From assembly GCA_022561775.1 (NCBI GenBank), contig JADFQO010000005.1, forward strand, positions 54,198-118,197: DNA of 64,000 bases, written 5' to 3'. The notes below the pieces were generated by a model. It did no database searches and was not told the origin of the DNA. It saw nothing but the letters and a program-made list of their open reading frames with translations. The stretch is from Myxococcales bacterium (GTDB lineage Bacteria; Myxococcota_A; UBA9160; SMWR01). Made by a program: the position numbers and the translations under genes. Shown one piece after another: positions 52,329 through 62,129 of this stretch. Position 1 is the first letter of the stretch. Every line of letters begins with the position of its first letter.

Positions 52329-53738
52329 TCACAGCGCGTGCAGCAGTCGATACCAGTACTCGACGGCGTTGTAGAAGGATTTGACGCGGATGCGCTCGTC
52401 GCGGCCGTGGTAGCGGATGTCGTCGGTGTCTTCGCCGAGGGCGCTCACGCCGTAGGTGGGGATTCCGACGTTGCGCAGGTGCGCTCCGTCGGTAAAACCC
52501 GCGCTCATGTAGGCGATCACGGGAATGGCCGGGTACATCTCTGCGGCGACGCGCTTGACCGGGTCCATGACGTCGGGTGTCAGCGGCGAGGGCGGGCTCG
52601 CCACGGGCTCGTAGGTGATCGTCATGCGGATGGCGTCGTTGGCGAGCACGCGGCGCACGGTGGCGATGATTTCCTCGGGAGACTCCTGCGGGAGGATCCG
52701 GCAATTCACGATAGCTGCGGCCATCTGCGGCAACGCGTTTTCGGCGTGTCCACCCTCGAGCTGCGTGGCGACGCAGGTCGTGCGCATCATGATCCGGAGC
52801 TGAACCGAAGCGTCGAGGCGCGCGATGTCCGCTTCCGAAGCGCGATCCTCCGCGAGCGCCATCATCGCGGCCGCCATCTCTGGTTCGTGGAACAGCGCGA
52901 CCTGGCGGAAGTAGTTGCGGGTGGCGTCGTTCAGGCTCACCGGAAACTGGTGGGCCCGGAGCCGCAACAGAGCCTCGGCGAGCTCGTAGATGGCGTTGTC
53001 GGCGCGCGGCCGCGAGCTGTGGCCTCCCCGGTTCGTGACCTCGATCCGCAAGGCCAGGTAGACCTTCTCCGCGGCCTGAACGATAAACGCCAACGGCTGC
53101 CCGTCGTCGGTCTCGATTCTCCCCCCATCGGTATTGAGCGCGAACGCCGCATCGATCAGATCCCGCTTCTCGTTCGCGAAGTAGGCGACGCTGTTCATCT
53201 CGGTCTCTTCATCGCCGGTAAGCATCAGGATGAAGTCCCGCGAGGGCTCGAAGCCCTCGCGCTTCAATCGGATGAAATTCGCGAGCAGCGCCGCCGCGCC
53301 CGCTTTGTTGTCCGCGGTTCCGCGCCCGTAGAAGTAGCCATCCTTCTCGGTGAGCTCGAAGGGCGGCATCGACCAGTCCTCGGGCAGCGCCTCCACCACA
53401 TCGAGATGCGCAAGCAGTAGTACCGGCTCTCGATCGCCCCGACCGCGAAATCGCGCGAGCACACCCGCTACCTCCGGACTCGGTCCCATCACCTGAACAT
53501 CCTTCTCGGAAAAGCCGGCCGCGACCAGACGATCCGCCGCGTACTTCGCGATTTCCGCCGAGCCGCCGCGCGACTCGGTCGACGGAAACGCGATGAGATC
53601 GGAATAAATCTCCCGCGCGAGCAGTTTGGGGTCCTCTTCGGCCAGGGCCTCAAACGGGGCCTCAGCGGCCAGCACAAGGCCCAGGACAGCGCTCAGGTAC
53701 ACGGCTTTCGATCTCGGTCGAGTCGTTCGATCAAACAT
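52329..53738 (-). CDS. M20-family metallopeptidase, exported
   Basis: A 469-residue protein. A Sec signal peptide (about 1-33, KAVYLSAVLGLVLAAEAPFE) precedes an M20 zinc peptidase. Zinc ligands and catalytic residues: LLLAHLDVVEALPEDWSMPP (H, and D two residues later), GRGTADNKAGAAAL (bridging D), and LMLTGDEETEMNSVAY (catalytic E followed by ligand E). The dimerisation lid lies in the middle (TNRGGHSSRPRADNAIYELA). It probably cleaves dipeptides or acyl-amino acids in the periplasm. It follows the GT39/TPR gene by 30 bases in the same direction, so they may be co-transcribed. Substrate is unknown. Confidence 0.92.
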   Translation of the reverse strand: MFDRTTRPRSKAVYLSAVLGLVLAAEAPFEALAEEDPKLLAREIYSDLIAFPSTESRGGSAEIAKYAADRLVAAGFSEKDVQVMGPSPEVAGVLARFRGRGDREPVLLLAHLDVVEALPEDWSMPPFELTEKDGYFYGRGTADNKAGAAALLANFIRLKREGFEPSRDFILMLTGDEETEMNSVAYFANEKRDLIDAAFALNTDGGRIETDDGQPLAFIVQAAEKVYLALRIEVTNRGGHSSRPRADNAIYELAEALLRLRAHQFPVSLNDATRNYFRQVALFHEPEMAAAMMALAEDRASEADIARLDASVQLRIMMRTTCVATQLEGGHAENALPQMAAAIVNCRILPQESPEEIIATVRRVLANDAIRMTITYEPVASPPSPLTPDVMDPVKRVAAEMYPAIPVIAYMSAGFTDGAHLRNVGIPTYGVSALGEDTDDIRYHGRDERIRVKSFYNAVEYWYRLLHAL

Positions 53739-53768
53739 GCTCGTCTCCGTGTTTGGTGAAGGTTCATG

Positions 53769-55934
53769 TCATTGAGAGAGGACGTCCACAGCCTGATGTG
53801 CGAGTCGATCGCGCGGAAACTGCCGCGCGATCGCGCGCGCTGCGGCGAGTGCGATGGCGCGATCGGCTTCGTCGCGGCTCTCGATTGCGCGGCGGTAGAA
53901 CTCGCCGCGTGGCAGATCGTAGATTCGAAACTTCCCGAACGCCAAACGCGCCTTGCCAAAGCGGCCTGCGCGCGTCTGCGCGACACCGAGTTCGGCGTAG
54001 ATGAGCGCGTCGTGCGGTCGCAACCTTGATGCCTCGTTCAAATCGGACAGTGCGGCGGCATTACGGCTGGCCCGCAAATGCTCCTGACCGCGCTCGAGAT
54101 GGGCGAGGCCCAACAGCGGCGCCACCTCTTCCCGATGGTCGGCGACACTCGCGGCGCGAAGCTCGGCAATCGCGCAATCCCAGCCGCGGCGATCCAGGCA
54201 GCCGATTCCCGCCGCGAAGCGGCGCAACGGCTCTGGCTGCGCTTCGTCCTCGCCGAGCTTTTCGGCGATCTTGCGGATGTATTCGTGCACCGCAGGCTCT
54301 ACGTAGCGCTCGGCAGGAGAGCGCTCGGTGATCACGAGCGTCTTGCGAAACAGGCGAAGCGCGGTGGCGTGGTCACCGCCCTTCTCGTAGAGCTGTGCGA
54401 GGTTGTAGGCGATCGCGACGAAATCGGGTTCGAGCGCGAGAGCCTGGTGGAGTTCGACCTTCGCCTCCTCGGGGCGCCCCATGTCGTTGCCCAGCACGGT
54501 GCCGCGGAAGTAGTGCTCCTCGGCGCGCAACTTCGACTCGTAGGCGTCGGGATCCGCGCGTAGCACGACCGCGAGATTCGTCAGCGCGAACAGCAACAGC
54601 GCGATCCCCGCGGCGAACGCGAGCACGCGCGTCCGCTTGTCGCGAACGCAGTCGAACGCCCACGAGACCGACTCGGCGGCAAACAAGACGAGCACGGGCA
54701 GCATCGCGAGGCGAAACCGACCCGTCACGAAAAACAGCATCATTGCCGCGCATTGAACCGCTACGAAGCCAATCAGAAACCGCGACTTGCGGCGCTGACT
54801 CCACGAGATCGCCATGCCGACGAGGGCCAGCGGCGCCAGCAGGCCGAACGGAAAGAACAGCACGGGGGTGCTCCACAAAAGCAAGGCCAGCACGAAGGAC
54901 TCGCTGCGCACGGTGTAGATGTCTCGATTCGACGCGAGTTCGCGCCCGTGCCAGACATGCCCAAGCTTACGCACCATGTGCGCGACCCAGGAACCCGGGT
55001 CGCTCGCGATCAAGGCGCGCGCCTTGCGGGCGTAGTACTGCGACCGCTCGCTCTCTGTGTAGTAGCCCACGTCGATCGGCGCGCGCATCAGCAGCTCCCA
55101 CTCCGGACCGGGTCGAACGCCGATCACCCCGCGGTATTCGGGCTCGGTTCCGATGAAGAGGTTGATGCCGCCGTTGGCTGAAATCAGTACGGGGTCTCGC
55201 GCGTAGAGCGCGTTGCGCAAACCCACCGGCGCAAGGACGACCACGAGACCCACCGCGAGCATTCCCACCCATCCCGCCCGCTCGCGGCGCGCAACCGGCC
55301 GCAAACTCAGCCAGAGCCACCCCGCTAGCCACGGCGCAAGCAACAGGGTCTCTGCGCGCGCGGTCGCGAGCAAACCCAGCGCTACGCCCACGTCCAGCCA
55401 TCGCATCCGCGAGGGCTCGCTCTGGGCGCGAAGCGCGAGCAACAGCACACAGAGTTCGAGGAAGATCACCAGGCTCGTCGAAACGTGAACCGACGAGAAG
55501 TAGATCAGTGGCCCCCAGAGCCCGATCACCGCGGCCACCGCGATGCCCGCTCGGCGCGAAATCAACCGCCTCGCAAGCGCGAAGACGAGGATGCAGCTAC
55601 AGCCATCGAGCAGGATCTGGCTGATCCGCGCGGGCCACAAACCTCCGCCGAACAGCGCGTGGTGTACCCCGAGGAAGTAGTCGTAGAGCGGCGGCTTCCA
55701 GTACGCGTGAGGCGGACCGAGCCAGCTGACTTCGGCGAGGTATTTTGCGCGCTCGAGGTTCTCCATCGGGTCGATGACGGGATGGTCGTAGAGCGGATCT
55801 CCGAGCATGAGCCCGGCGTGAAGTAGTCGCAGAACGACAGCTCCCCCGGCGATCGCCCAGACGGCTGCGGGGATACCCCGGGGTAGGGATGCGGGGTTCT
55901 GAAGGCGCGTTTTCTGCTCAGCCGCCGTCGGCAT
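53769..55934 (-). CDS. GT39/ArnT-like membrane glycosyltransferase with long TPR tail
   Basis: A 721-residue protein, paralogous in design to 4344-6005. The periplasmic loop after span 1 has VIDPMENLERAKYLAEVSWL and is followed by AYWKPPLYDYFLGVHHALF, the P-L-Y-x-Y-x-L-G pattern. About eleven spans run to residue 460. The soluble part (residues 475-721) contains several TPRs (AIAYNLAQLYEKGGDHATAL, LIYAELGVAQTRAGRFGKAR). It should use a polyprenyl-phosphate sugar on the periplasmic face; the acceptor is unknown. ATG start at 55934. It is followed closely by the M20 peptidase gene, and upstream lies the spermidine-synthase-like fusion in the same orientation. Confidence 0.75.
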   Translation of the reverse strand: MPTAAEQKTRLQNPASLPRGIPAAVWAIAGGAVVLRLLHAGLMLGDPLYDHPVIDPMENLERAKYLAEVSWLGPPHAYWKPPLYDYFLGVHHALFGGGLWPARISQILLDGCSCILVFALARRLISRRAGIAVAAVIGLWGPLIYFSSVHVSTSLVIFLELCVLLLALRAQSEPSRMRWLDVGVALGLLATARAETLLLAPWLAGWLWLSLRPVARRERAGWVGMLAVGLVVVLAPVGLRNALYARDPVLISANGGINLFIGTEPEYRGVIGVRPGPEWELLMRAPIDVGYYTESERSQYYARKARALIASDPGSWVAHMVRKLGHVWHGRELASNRDIYTVRSESFVLALLLWSTPVLFFPFGLLAPLALVGMAISWSQRRKSRFLIGFVAVQCAAMMLFFVTGRFRLAMLPVLVLFAAESVSWAFDCVRDKRTRVLAFAAGIALLLFALTNLAVVLRADPDAYESKLRAEEHYFRGTVLGNDMGRPEEAKVELHQALALEPDFVAIAYNLAQLYEKGGDHATALRLFRKTLVITERSPAERYVEPAVHEYIRKIAEKLGEDEAQPEPLRRFAAGIGCLDRRGWDCAIAELRAASVADHREEVAPLLGLAHLERGQEHLRASRNAAALSDLNEASRLRPHDALIYAELGVAQTRAGRFGKARLAFGKFRIYDLPRGEFYRRAIESRDEADRAIALAAARAIARQFPRDRLAHQAVDVLSQ

Positions 55935-56031
55935 CGACTGTCACTGCTACAAGGCGATTGGCGTCAACGACGGCAGCGCGCCGATCGCGGGCGTCGCGCC
56001 AACGGAAAGAGCGCGACGTGATGCGACTCCC

Positions 56032-58872
56032 CTATCGCAAAGCGCCGCCATCGCGTCCCCAGAGCAGCTCCTCAACCCGCGCTCGTTCGGCCTCGCACGG
56101 CCATGCATTGCAGTAACCCCAGGCCTCCTCGAGTATCCGGCGGTCGAAGGGTACGACGTGATTGTAGTAGTTCAAGAATAGATCCGTCACGCGGCGGAGC
56201 TCCACACGCGGGGGCACGGCGTCTTCGCTGGGAATGAACCATCCGCTGTGGAGGGCGTGCAGCCTCTCGAGCCGCGGTGCGGCGAGGCTCGGGTTTCTGG
56301 GGCGCGCGCTCCTGCGCAACGTGGACAGCGTGGCGCGCCAGAGCTCGGAGTCCGGGTGGTCCACCGACCAGCGCGCGAGAAAGGTCGCGCAGTCCTTCGC
56401 CCGTTTGAAGCGGCACACCTCTCGCGCCGTAATGTCGAAGATCTCTTCTGGCAGCACCTCGGCGCCTCCCGCGTAGCGGCGCAACAGGGAGTTGCTGACG
56501 GACACCTTCTGGTGATTCTCGCTCATCAATGGGCCAACGCGCGCCGCTTGGCCGCCCCGAAAGAACGCACGCGCCGCGAGATCGCTGAGCCTTGGCCGAC
56601 GCACGGTGTGAATCGGGCCCTCGAGTTCCTCGGCGTGGAGTGTTCCGAGCGGGATCAGCTCGTGGGCGAGTAGCTGCGGGAAACGGTCGATCTCCACTCG
56701 ACCGAATGCGGCGGCGAAGTCCGACTGTCGAAATCGCGCCTCGAGCGCGCGGACGTCGAGGGCTCGGTCGGATTGATCCATGCCCAGCAAGAGCAGATCC
56801 AGACCACCCATAAACCACACGGAGACGTTCGGAAACACGGACGCAAAGTTGCGTAGGATCAGATCTACCACCTCTCGGTCGGTCTCGTAGACGTGGAACC
56901 ACTGCCCGTATACGCCACCGGGCGCCAGACGGGAGCGGGCCGCCTCGAGAAACTCGCGCGTGTAGAGCATCTCGACGCCCGCAACCCACGGATTGCTCGG
57001 CTCCGACACGATGACGTCGTAACGCTCGCTGCTCCGCAACAGCGTCCGATAGGCGTCGCCATGAATGACCTCGATTTTCGGATTTGTCGAAGCCCCGCGA
57101 TTCCCCACATCGAAGTACGGGTTGGCGGCGATCACCGCCCGGGAGATCTCGGCCACCGTGACCTTTCGCGTCCCCTCGAGAGCAGCGAACTCGCCGGCAG
57201 TCACTCCGGTTCCGAGACCGATCACGAAGCAGCGTTCGTGGCTCTCCGCGATCAGGGCGGGGATCAAGGCGATCAGCGCCATCGTCGGGTAGTCGCCCAC
57301 GAGGGCTCCTTCGGGTTTGCCATTCACGAAGAGGGCGATGTTCTTGGGCCGCCGAAACGGCACGCCTACGCTCACGCTGCTGGTGGGACCGTCGTCATGG
57401 AAGATGATGTCCGCGAAGGCCCAGCGTTCGAAGAATTTCTCGGCGCCGAGAAAAGTCTCGGGGCCCTGCTTGCGCGAGCGGAAGGTTCCGGCGGTGAGCC
57501 GCTCGACTGGCCAGGCGGGCAGCAGTGCGATCGCCGCGAGCGTCGGCAACAGGATCAGCGCGGGAACGGCACGCGGAATCCGGTCCAGTACCAGGAAGGA
57601 CAGCATCGAAGCAGCCACAGCAAGGCAGGCCATCGCGATCCGAAAGACGTGGTGCAGATCGAGCCAGATGAGCAACAGGTAACCGCCCAGCAACGCTCCG
57701 AGCAGCGAGCCCACCGTGTTCCACGCGTAGAGTCGACCGGCCAGCGCGCCGAGGTTGCGCACCTCGCGCCGCAACTGGTCGAACAGCAGAGGGAGCAGGG
57801 CTCCGGAGAGGCCGATCGGGATCGCGAGCACCGCGAGCGTCGAGAGGAAGATGGCCAGCTGGTATTCGGAAAACACCGCGTCCACTCCACCGAGGCGCAC
57901 GCGGATCACATGCACCCAGTAGCCGACGTCAGCGACCGCGAGGTAGAGCGGAAAGAGCAGGCCCACGAGCGCCCATTGAGAACCCACGACGAGCGCGCGC
58001 GGGATCCGCGGGAGCGCTGAAACCGCAAAGCTCCCGAGCGCGAGGGAGAGCACGAACACGGCCACCAGCATTGCGAAGGTGAAATGCGAAGAGCCCAGCG
58101 CGAGTGCGCCGATGCGGTTGAAGGTCGTCTGCAGAGCCATCATCGCGAAGCCCGCGAGCAGCGCGATGCCCGACCAGGCGGCGATGCGCGGCACCGGCTC
58201 GGCCGCGCTGGGCGCCTCGGGATCGGGCGCAACGCTCGTCGCGCGCCCCTCTAGCGCTGCGAAAGCCAATGCCGCAGCGAGATTGAGGCCACCCATCGTC
58301 CAGACGACGCCGTCCAGACCCAGCAGCGGAACCAGCCAGAATCCGCCGGCCAGCGCACCCGCGAAGGCCCCGAGCGTGTTGGCGCCGTAGATCCAGGCGT
58401 GAACCCGCGTTGCGCGTGCGATGTCGCCCGCGAGCGCAAGGGTCAGGATGGGAATCGTCCCGCCCATCAGCACAGCAGGAGGTCCGATCAGCAGAGCCGA
58501 CAGCACGACATCGAACGCGAAGCCGAGTGTGTCGTGGTCGAGCGGGCCGAGCAGCGACAGCTTCTGGGCGCACCCAAACAGTATGGGAAATAACAGGGCA
58601 TAAACGCCGATCCCCGCCTCGACGCGCGCGTAGAAGGACAACAGCCGCGGACGTTGGCCTCGACGACGAGCGCGTTCAAGCACACGCCGCGTCGCGCGGC
58701 CGAAAAGCGCGTACCCGATCGAAAGGCCACCGAGGAAGATCGCGAGCACTGCCGCGGTCGCCTCGCCGTGGGATCCCAGCAGCGCGGCCAGGTATTTCTG
58801 CCAGGCCACCTCGTAGACGAGACCCGCAAACCCGGTCAGCACCGTGAGCAGCAACGCGATCAGGCGAATCAT
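56032..58872 (-). CDS. Membrane-embedded spermidine-synthase-like fusion protein
   Basis: A 946-residue protein. The N-terminal 480 residues form about twelve or more spans (MIRLIALLLTVLTGFAGLVY, then EVAWQKYLAALLGSHGEAT, a typical start for this fusion group). The second half is a Rossmann methyltransferase/aminopropyltransferase domain: CFVIGLGTGVTAGEFAALEG (SAM-binding loop), VTVAEISRAV, EVIHGDAYRTLL and YDVIVSEPSNPWVAGVEMLY. The aspartates used for polyamine binding in true spermidine synthases are not obvious, so substrate is unknown. A helical tail of 200 residues follows. It is 97 bases upstream of the GT39/TPR gene in the same orientation. Confidence 0.88.
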   Translation of the reverse strand: MIRLIALLLTVLTGFAGLVYEVAWQKYLAALLGSHGEATAAVLAIFLGGLSIGYALFGRATRRVLERARRRGQRPRLLSFYARVEAGIGVYALLFPILFGCAQKLSLLGPLDHDTLGFAFDVVLSALLIGPPAVLMGGTIPILTLALAGDIARATRVHAWIYGANTLGAFAGALAGGFWLVPLLGLDGVVWTMGGLNLAAALAFAALEGRATSVAPDPEAPSAAEPVPRIAAWSGIALLAGFAMMALQTTFNRIGALALGSSHFTFAMLVAVFVLSLALGSFAVSALPRIPRALVVGSQWALVGLLFPLYLAVADVGYWVHVIRVRLGGVDAVFSEYQLAIFLSTLAVLAIPIGLSGALLPLLFDQLRREVRNLGALAGRLYAWNTVGSLLGALLGGYLLLIWLDLHHVFRIAMACLAVAASMLSFLVLDRIPRAVPALILLPTLAAIALLPAWPVERLTAGTFRSRKQGPETFLGAEKFFERWAFADIIFHDDGPTSSVSVGVPFRRPKNIALFVNGKPEGALVGDYPTMALIALIPALIAESHERCFVIGLGTGVTAGEFAALEGTRKVTVAEISRAVIAANPYFDVGNRGASTNPKIEVIHGDAYRTLLRSSERYDVIVSEPSNPWVAGVEMLYTREFLEAARSRLAPGGVYGQWFHVYETDREVVDLILRNFASVFPNVSVWFMGGLDLLLLGMDQSDRALDVRALEARFRQSDFAAAFGRVEIDRFPQLLAHELIPLGTLHAEELEGPIHTVRRPRLSDLAARAFFRGGQAARVGPLMSENHQKVSVSNSLLRRYAGGAEVLPEEIFDITAREVCRFKRAKDCATFLARWSVDHPDSELWRATLSTLRRSARPRNPSLAAPRLERLHALHSGWFIPSEDAVPPRVELRRVTDLFLNYYNHVVPFDRRILEEAWGYCNAWPCEAERARVEELLWGRDGGALR

Positions 58873-59393
58873 CGCTTCGGATCAACCTCCGTCATCGGCC
58901 AGGCGCAGAGCCCGGCGAACATAGCGCGGGGTCAGCGCCGCCGTATGCGTGGATCGGGAGGTATACCCGGTTTCGGCAGGGCGCCGCCGTCCAGGGTTAG
59001 CCCGGTGTCTGCGATGAACTCGCCGCCGACACACGCGACTCGATCGAAGGCCGCATTGGCGCGCGTTGCGAGCGGGCGACGATCGCACTTTCGATCAGGG
59101 GCAGGCCCAAGGGGATTGCGATAGCCTCGACGGAAGACTCCGCCGGAAGGGAAAACGCGGTCGGCCCCTTCGGCCTTCGAGCAGCCGAGGAAGCCGTGCG
59201 GGCTGTTGTCGGGGATGCCAGCTCATGCTGAATCGGATTTCTCGTGTCTTCCATTCTCGCCTTCATGAGCGCCGGGGCACGCAACGATGATGTCGGTCCC
59301 GGCGATTGAAACTGCAAGCCCTGTTGGAGCGCGAGCGCGGCGGCGGGTTGTTGCGGTCGCGTGAATTCGAGTGTCTGGGGTGAGGGTGCCTTG
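58873..59393. other. Gap of 521 bases upstream of the TonB receptor
   Basis: Apart from the coding-like minus-strand frame at 58932-59222, nothing is recognised. The 170 bases just before the receptor gene hold no clear promoter or Fur-like box; GAGGGT precedes the chosen ATG. Confidence 0.4.
58932..59222 (-). pseudogene. Coding-like frame without start codon, possible gene remnant
   Basis: Between a TGA at 59223-59225 and the TGA at 58932-58934 the minus strand is open for 96 codons and has typical coding composition (G/C-rich third positions). It includes NSPHGFLGCSKAEGADRVFP and FDRVACVGGEFIADTGLTLD, and ends PKPGIPPDPRIRRR. No ATG, GTG or TTG start fits, and upstream sequence continues only after a frame change. 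It could be the 3' end of a decayed gene. The exact reverse frame is also open, so chance is not excluded. Confidence 0.25.
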
Positions 59394-62048
59394 ATGCGAG
59401 GTTCTGGAAATTTCCTGCGCACTTCGGCGGCGCTCCGATGTTGGGCGGGCGTCGCCCTTCGGGTTTGCTTCATTGCGACGCTGTTGTTCAGCCTCGCGGC
59501 GTCCGCGCAAGACGAAACGCCCCCGGAGACGACACCAGCCGACGAGGCGGCCAAATCACCGGCCGACGCAGCGGTCGAGTCAGCGACCGACACAGCCAGC
59601 GAGGTGCAAGAGAGCAGCGCCGAAACGGACGAACCCAGCGGCCAGGAGCTCGAGAATCTCGCCTCCGAAACCGAGGAGCCGTTCGAGATCGAGCCGATCC
59701 AAAGCAGTGACATCGAGGAAATCCTGATCCAGGGCCAAGCCGGCACGGGCATCCCCAAGGCCGCCCCGATCTCCGTCATCGGCTTCGACATGGACACGCT
59801 CTCGAAGGAGGGCATCAAGGACATCCGCGATCTCACGAATTTCACGCCGAGTCTGGAGATCAAGAGCCAGTTCGCTTCCTCCAACCCCGCGATCTTCATT
59901 CGCGGCGTCGGTCTCGACGACTTCAACGCGAACGCAGCGAGCGCGGTCGCAATCTACCAAGACGGCGTCTACATGCAGTCGGCGGCGATTCAACTCTTCG
60001 GATTCTTCGACCAGGAGCGCGTCGAGGTACTGCGCGGCCCGCAAGGCACCTTCTACCGCAACGCCTCGGCAGGCGCGATCCTCGTGAAATCGCGCCCGCC
60101 GACTGAGGAATTCGAAACCTACATCGCGACCACCTACGGTCGGTTCAATCAGCTCGACGTCACCGGCGCAGCCAGCGGTCCGATCGTCCCAGATTGGTTG
60201 TCAGGGCGCATCTCGGGGTACTACAACAGCCGCGACGGCATTACGAAAAACCGTTGCGCTGAAATACAAGGGATAAAGAAACCCTGCAGGGACTCACCCC
60301 TTTTCCTAGAACGAAAAGTCGAGGGCCATGTCAACGACATCGAAAACTATGGGCTCCGGGCGCAGCTCCTGCTCGCACCGCCAACGCTGGACATGGAATG
60401 GCTGGTTAATGTCCACGGCGGGCAGAACCTCGGCCACGCGTACCAGTATCAGCATCATGCGATTCACTTGCTACTCGGGAGCGCCGGTGATCTAAAGGCC
60501 CCAGAGGTGCAATTGCCAATCTTCCCTCCCTACCGCCCGGGCGATATAACGGGTTACAAGGATCGGGACGACGATCCCTTCGCGGGCGATTACGACTTGA
60601 ACGGCCCCGAGGACCTCGACATCTTCGGCGCCATTCTCAAGTACACCTGGTTCTTCGGCGACAGCTACGAGATCGAAAGCATTACCGGCTACGAGTGGCA
60701 CGACCGCGACACGCTCGAAAACAGCGACGGCGGCCCGCGGTTCGCCCTGGTTACCCAATACCTAGACGACGCCTGGCAGCTCAGCGAAGAACTCAACCTC
60801 CGCGGCGAGTGGATCGGGTCCGATCTAGGCGACGGCGGCTGGAGCGTCGGCGCGTTCTACCTCCAGGAAGATCTCAACGTCGAGAACATCTTCGAGATCG
60901 TAACCGGCAGAGACCTGAACCAGAGCTACGAACAGACTCTGAACAACTTCGGCACGTACATCCAGGGGGATTACACGATCCGGCCCGGCTGCGCGCCGAT
61001 CGGCTGCGACGTCAAACTCGACCTCGGGCTGCGCTACAACATCGAGCACAAGAAATTCGATATCTCGACGTGCACATGGTTTCAGTCTCGGTGCAGCGTC
61101 GCCGATGTCACGCTCGCTGGCATAGAATCCGAGACCTGGAACGGCTGGAGCGGAGACTTCATTCTGTCCTGGTTCTACGACGATCAGGAAAGCAACGTCT
61201 ACCTCAAGTACAGCCGGGGCTGGAAGGGGGGGCACTTCAACGGCGGCGCGACGAGCCGAGACGACATCATCACGGCAGTCGAACCCGAGATCGTCGACTC
61301 CTACGAGCTCGGACTCCGTGCGCATTGGTTCGACGGCCGCCTGATGACCAACGTGACGGGCTTCTACTACGACTATCAGGACCTGCAGGTCTTCAAGCTC
61401 GAGCAGACCCCGACCCAAGGCTTCCCGATCGCGAAACTCGTCAACGCCCAGAGCGCGACCGTCTTCGGAGTCGAGCTGGATCTCAGCGCCTCGCCGGTCG
61501 AGGGCATGAACATCACATTCAACTTCGCCTGGGTGGAGAGCGAGTACGATGAGTTCCGGACGACCCTCCCGTTCGACTTTTCGATGGAAAGACCAGGCGG
61601 CCGCGGCGGCTTCAACCGGGTCACAATCCGAGTACCGTTCGACTACTCGGGCAATACGCTGATCGCATCGCCGGAGTTCTCGTTCACGGGCTCGATCAAC
61701 TACCAGATTGTGCTGCCCGGGCAGATCGCAGGGCGCGGGCTCGGCACGCTCACCCCGCGCTACTCGTTCAGCTGGAAGGACGACGTCTTTTTCGACGCGG
61801 GCTCGGGCACGGGTGCGTATCTCAATTTCCCGGTGGCGACCTTCGGACAAGAAGCCTTCTGGATTCACAATGCCGCCCTCAGCTGGCGCTCGGAAAACGA
61901 ACTGATCGAGATCACCGGCTGGGTGCACAACTTCTTGGACGAGTTCTACAAGACGAATTCCGAAGACGTCTCGATCGGATTGAGCTACATACTCAATTCT
62001 TGGGCGGATCCGAGAATGTATGGCATCACCGTCACGATCTCCTACTGA
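59394..62048 (+). CDS. TonB-dependent outer-membrane receptor
   Basis: An 884-residue receptor. The signal peptide (MRGSGNFLRTSAALRCWAGV... to LAASAQD) is followed by an acidic, low-complexity segment of about 75 residues and a TonB-box-like SDIEEILIQGQAG. The plug domain has LSKEGIKDIRDLTNFTPSLE and RVEVLRGPQGTFYRNASAGA. The barrel runs to the C-terminal aromatic residue (GITVTISY). Three loop segments contain closely spaced cysteine pairs (NRCAEIQGIKKPC, CAPIGC, CTWFQSRC), probably surface disulfides. Layout resembles receptors for siderophores, vitamin B12 or complex organics; ligand unknown. ATG 59394 is chosen for its GAGGGT site and signal peptide; GTG 59361 is in frame. Confidence 0.92.
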   Translation: MRGSGNFLRTSAALRCWAGVALRVCFIATLLFSLAASAQDETPPETTPADEAAKSPADAAVESATDTASEVQESSAETDEPSGQELENLASETEEPFEIEPIQSSDIEEILIQGQAGTGIPKAAPISVIGFDMDTLSKEGIKDIRDLTNFTPSLEIKSQFASSNPAIFIRGVGLDDFNANAASAVAIYQDGVYMQSAAIQLFGFFDQERVEVLRGPQGTFYRNASAGAILVKSRPPTEEFETYIATTYGRFNQLDVTGAASGPIVPDWLSGRISGYYNSRDGITKNRCAEIQGIKKPCRDSPLFLERKVEGHVNDIENYGLRAQLLLAPPTLDMEWLVNVHGGQNLGHAYQYQHHAIHLLLGSAGDLKAPEVQLPIFPPYRPGDITGYKDRDDDPFAGDYDLNGPEDLDIFGAILKYTWFFGDSYEIESITGYEWHDRDTLENSDGGPRFALVTQYLDDAWQLSEELNLRGEWIGSDLGDGGWSVGAFYLQEDLNVENIFEIVTGRDLNQSYEQTLNNFGTYIQGDYTIRPGCAPIGCDVKLDLGLRYNIEHKKFDISTCTWFQSRCSVADVTLAGIESETWNGWSGDFILSWFYDDQESNVYLKYSRGWKGGHFNGGATSRDDIITAVEPEIVDSYELGLRAHWFDGRLMTNVTGFYYDYQDLQVFKLEQTPTQGFPIAKLVNAQSATVFGVELDLSASPVEGMNITFNFAWVESEYDEFRTTLPFDFSMERPGGRGGFNRVTIRVPFDYSGNTLIASPEFSFTGSINYQIVLPGQIAGRGLGTLTPRYSFSWKDDVFFDAGSGTGAYLNFPVATFGQEAFWIHNAALSWRSENELIEITGWVHNFLDEFYKTNSEDVSIGLSYILNSWADPRMYGITVTISY

Positions 62049-62129
62049 CCATCCCAGACGACCGCGGAGCGTCGACGGGATCGCTCGAGAGTGGCCGGCC
62101 CGTGCGCGTCGCCCAACGGAGGTGACCAC

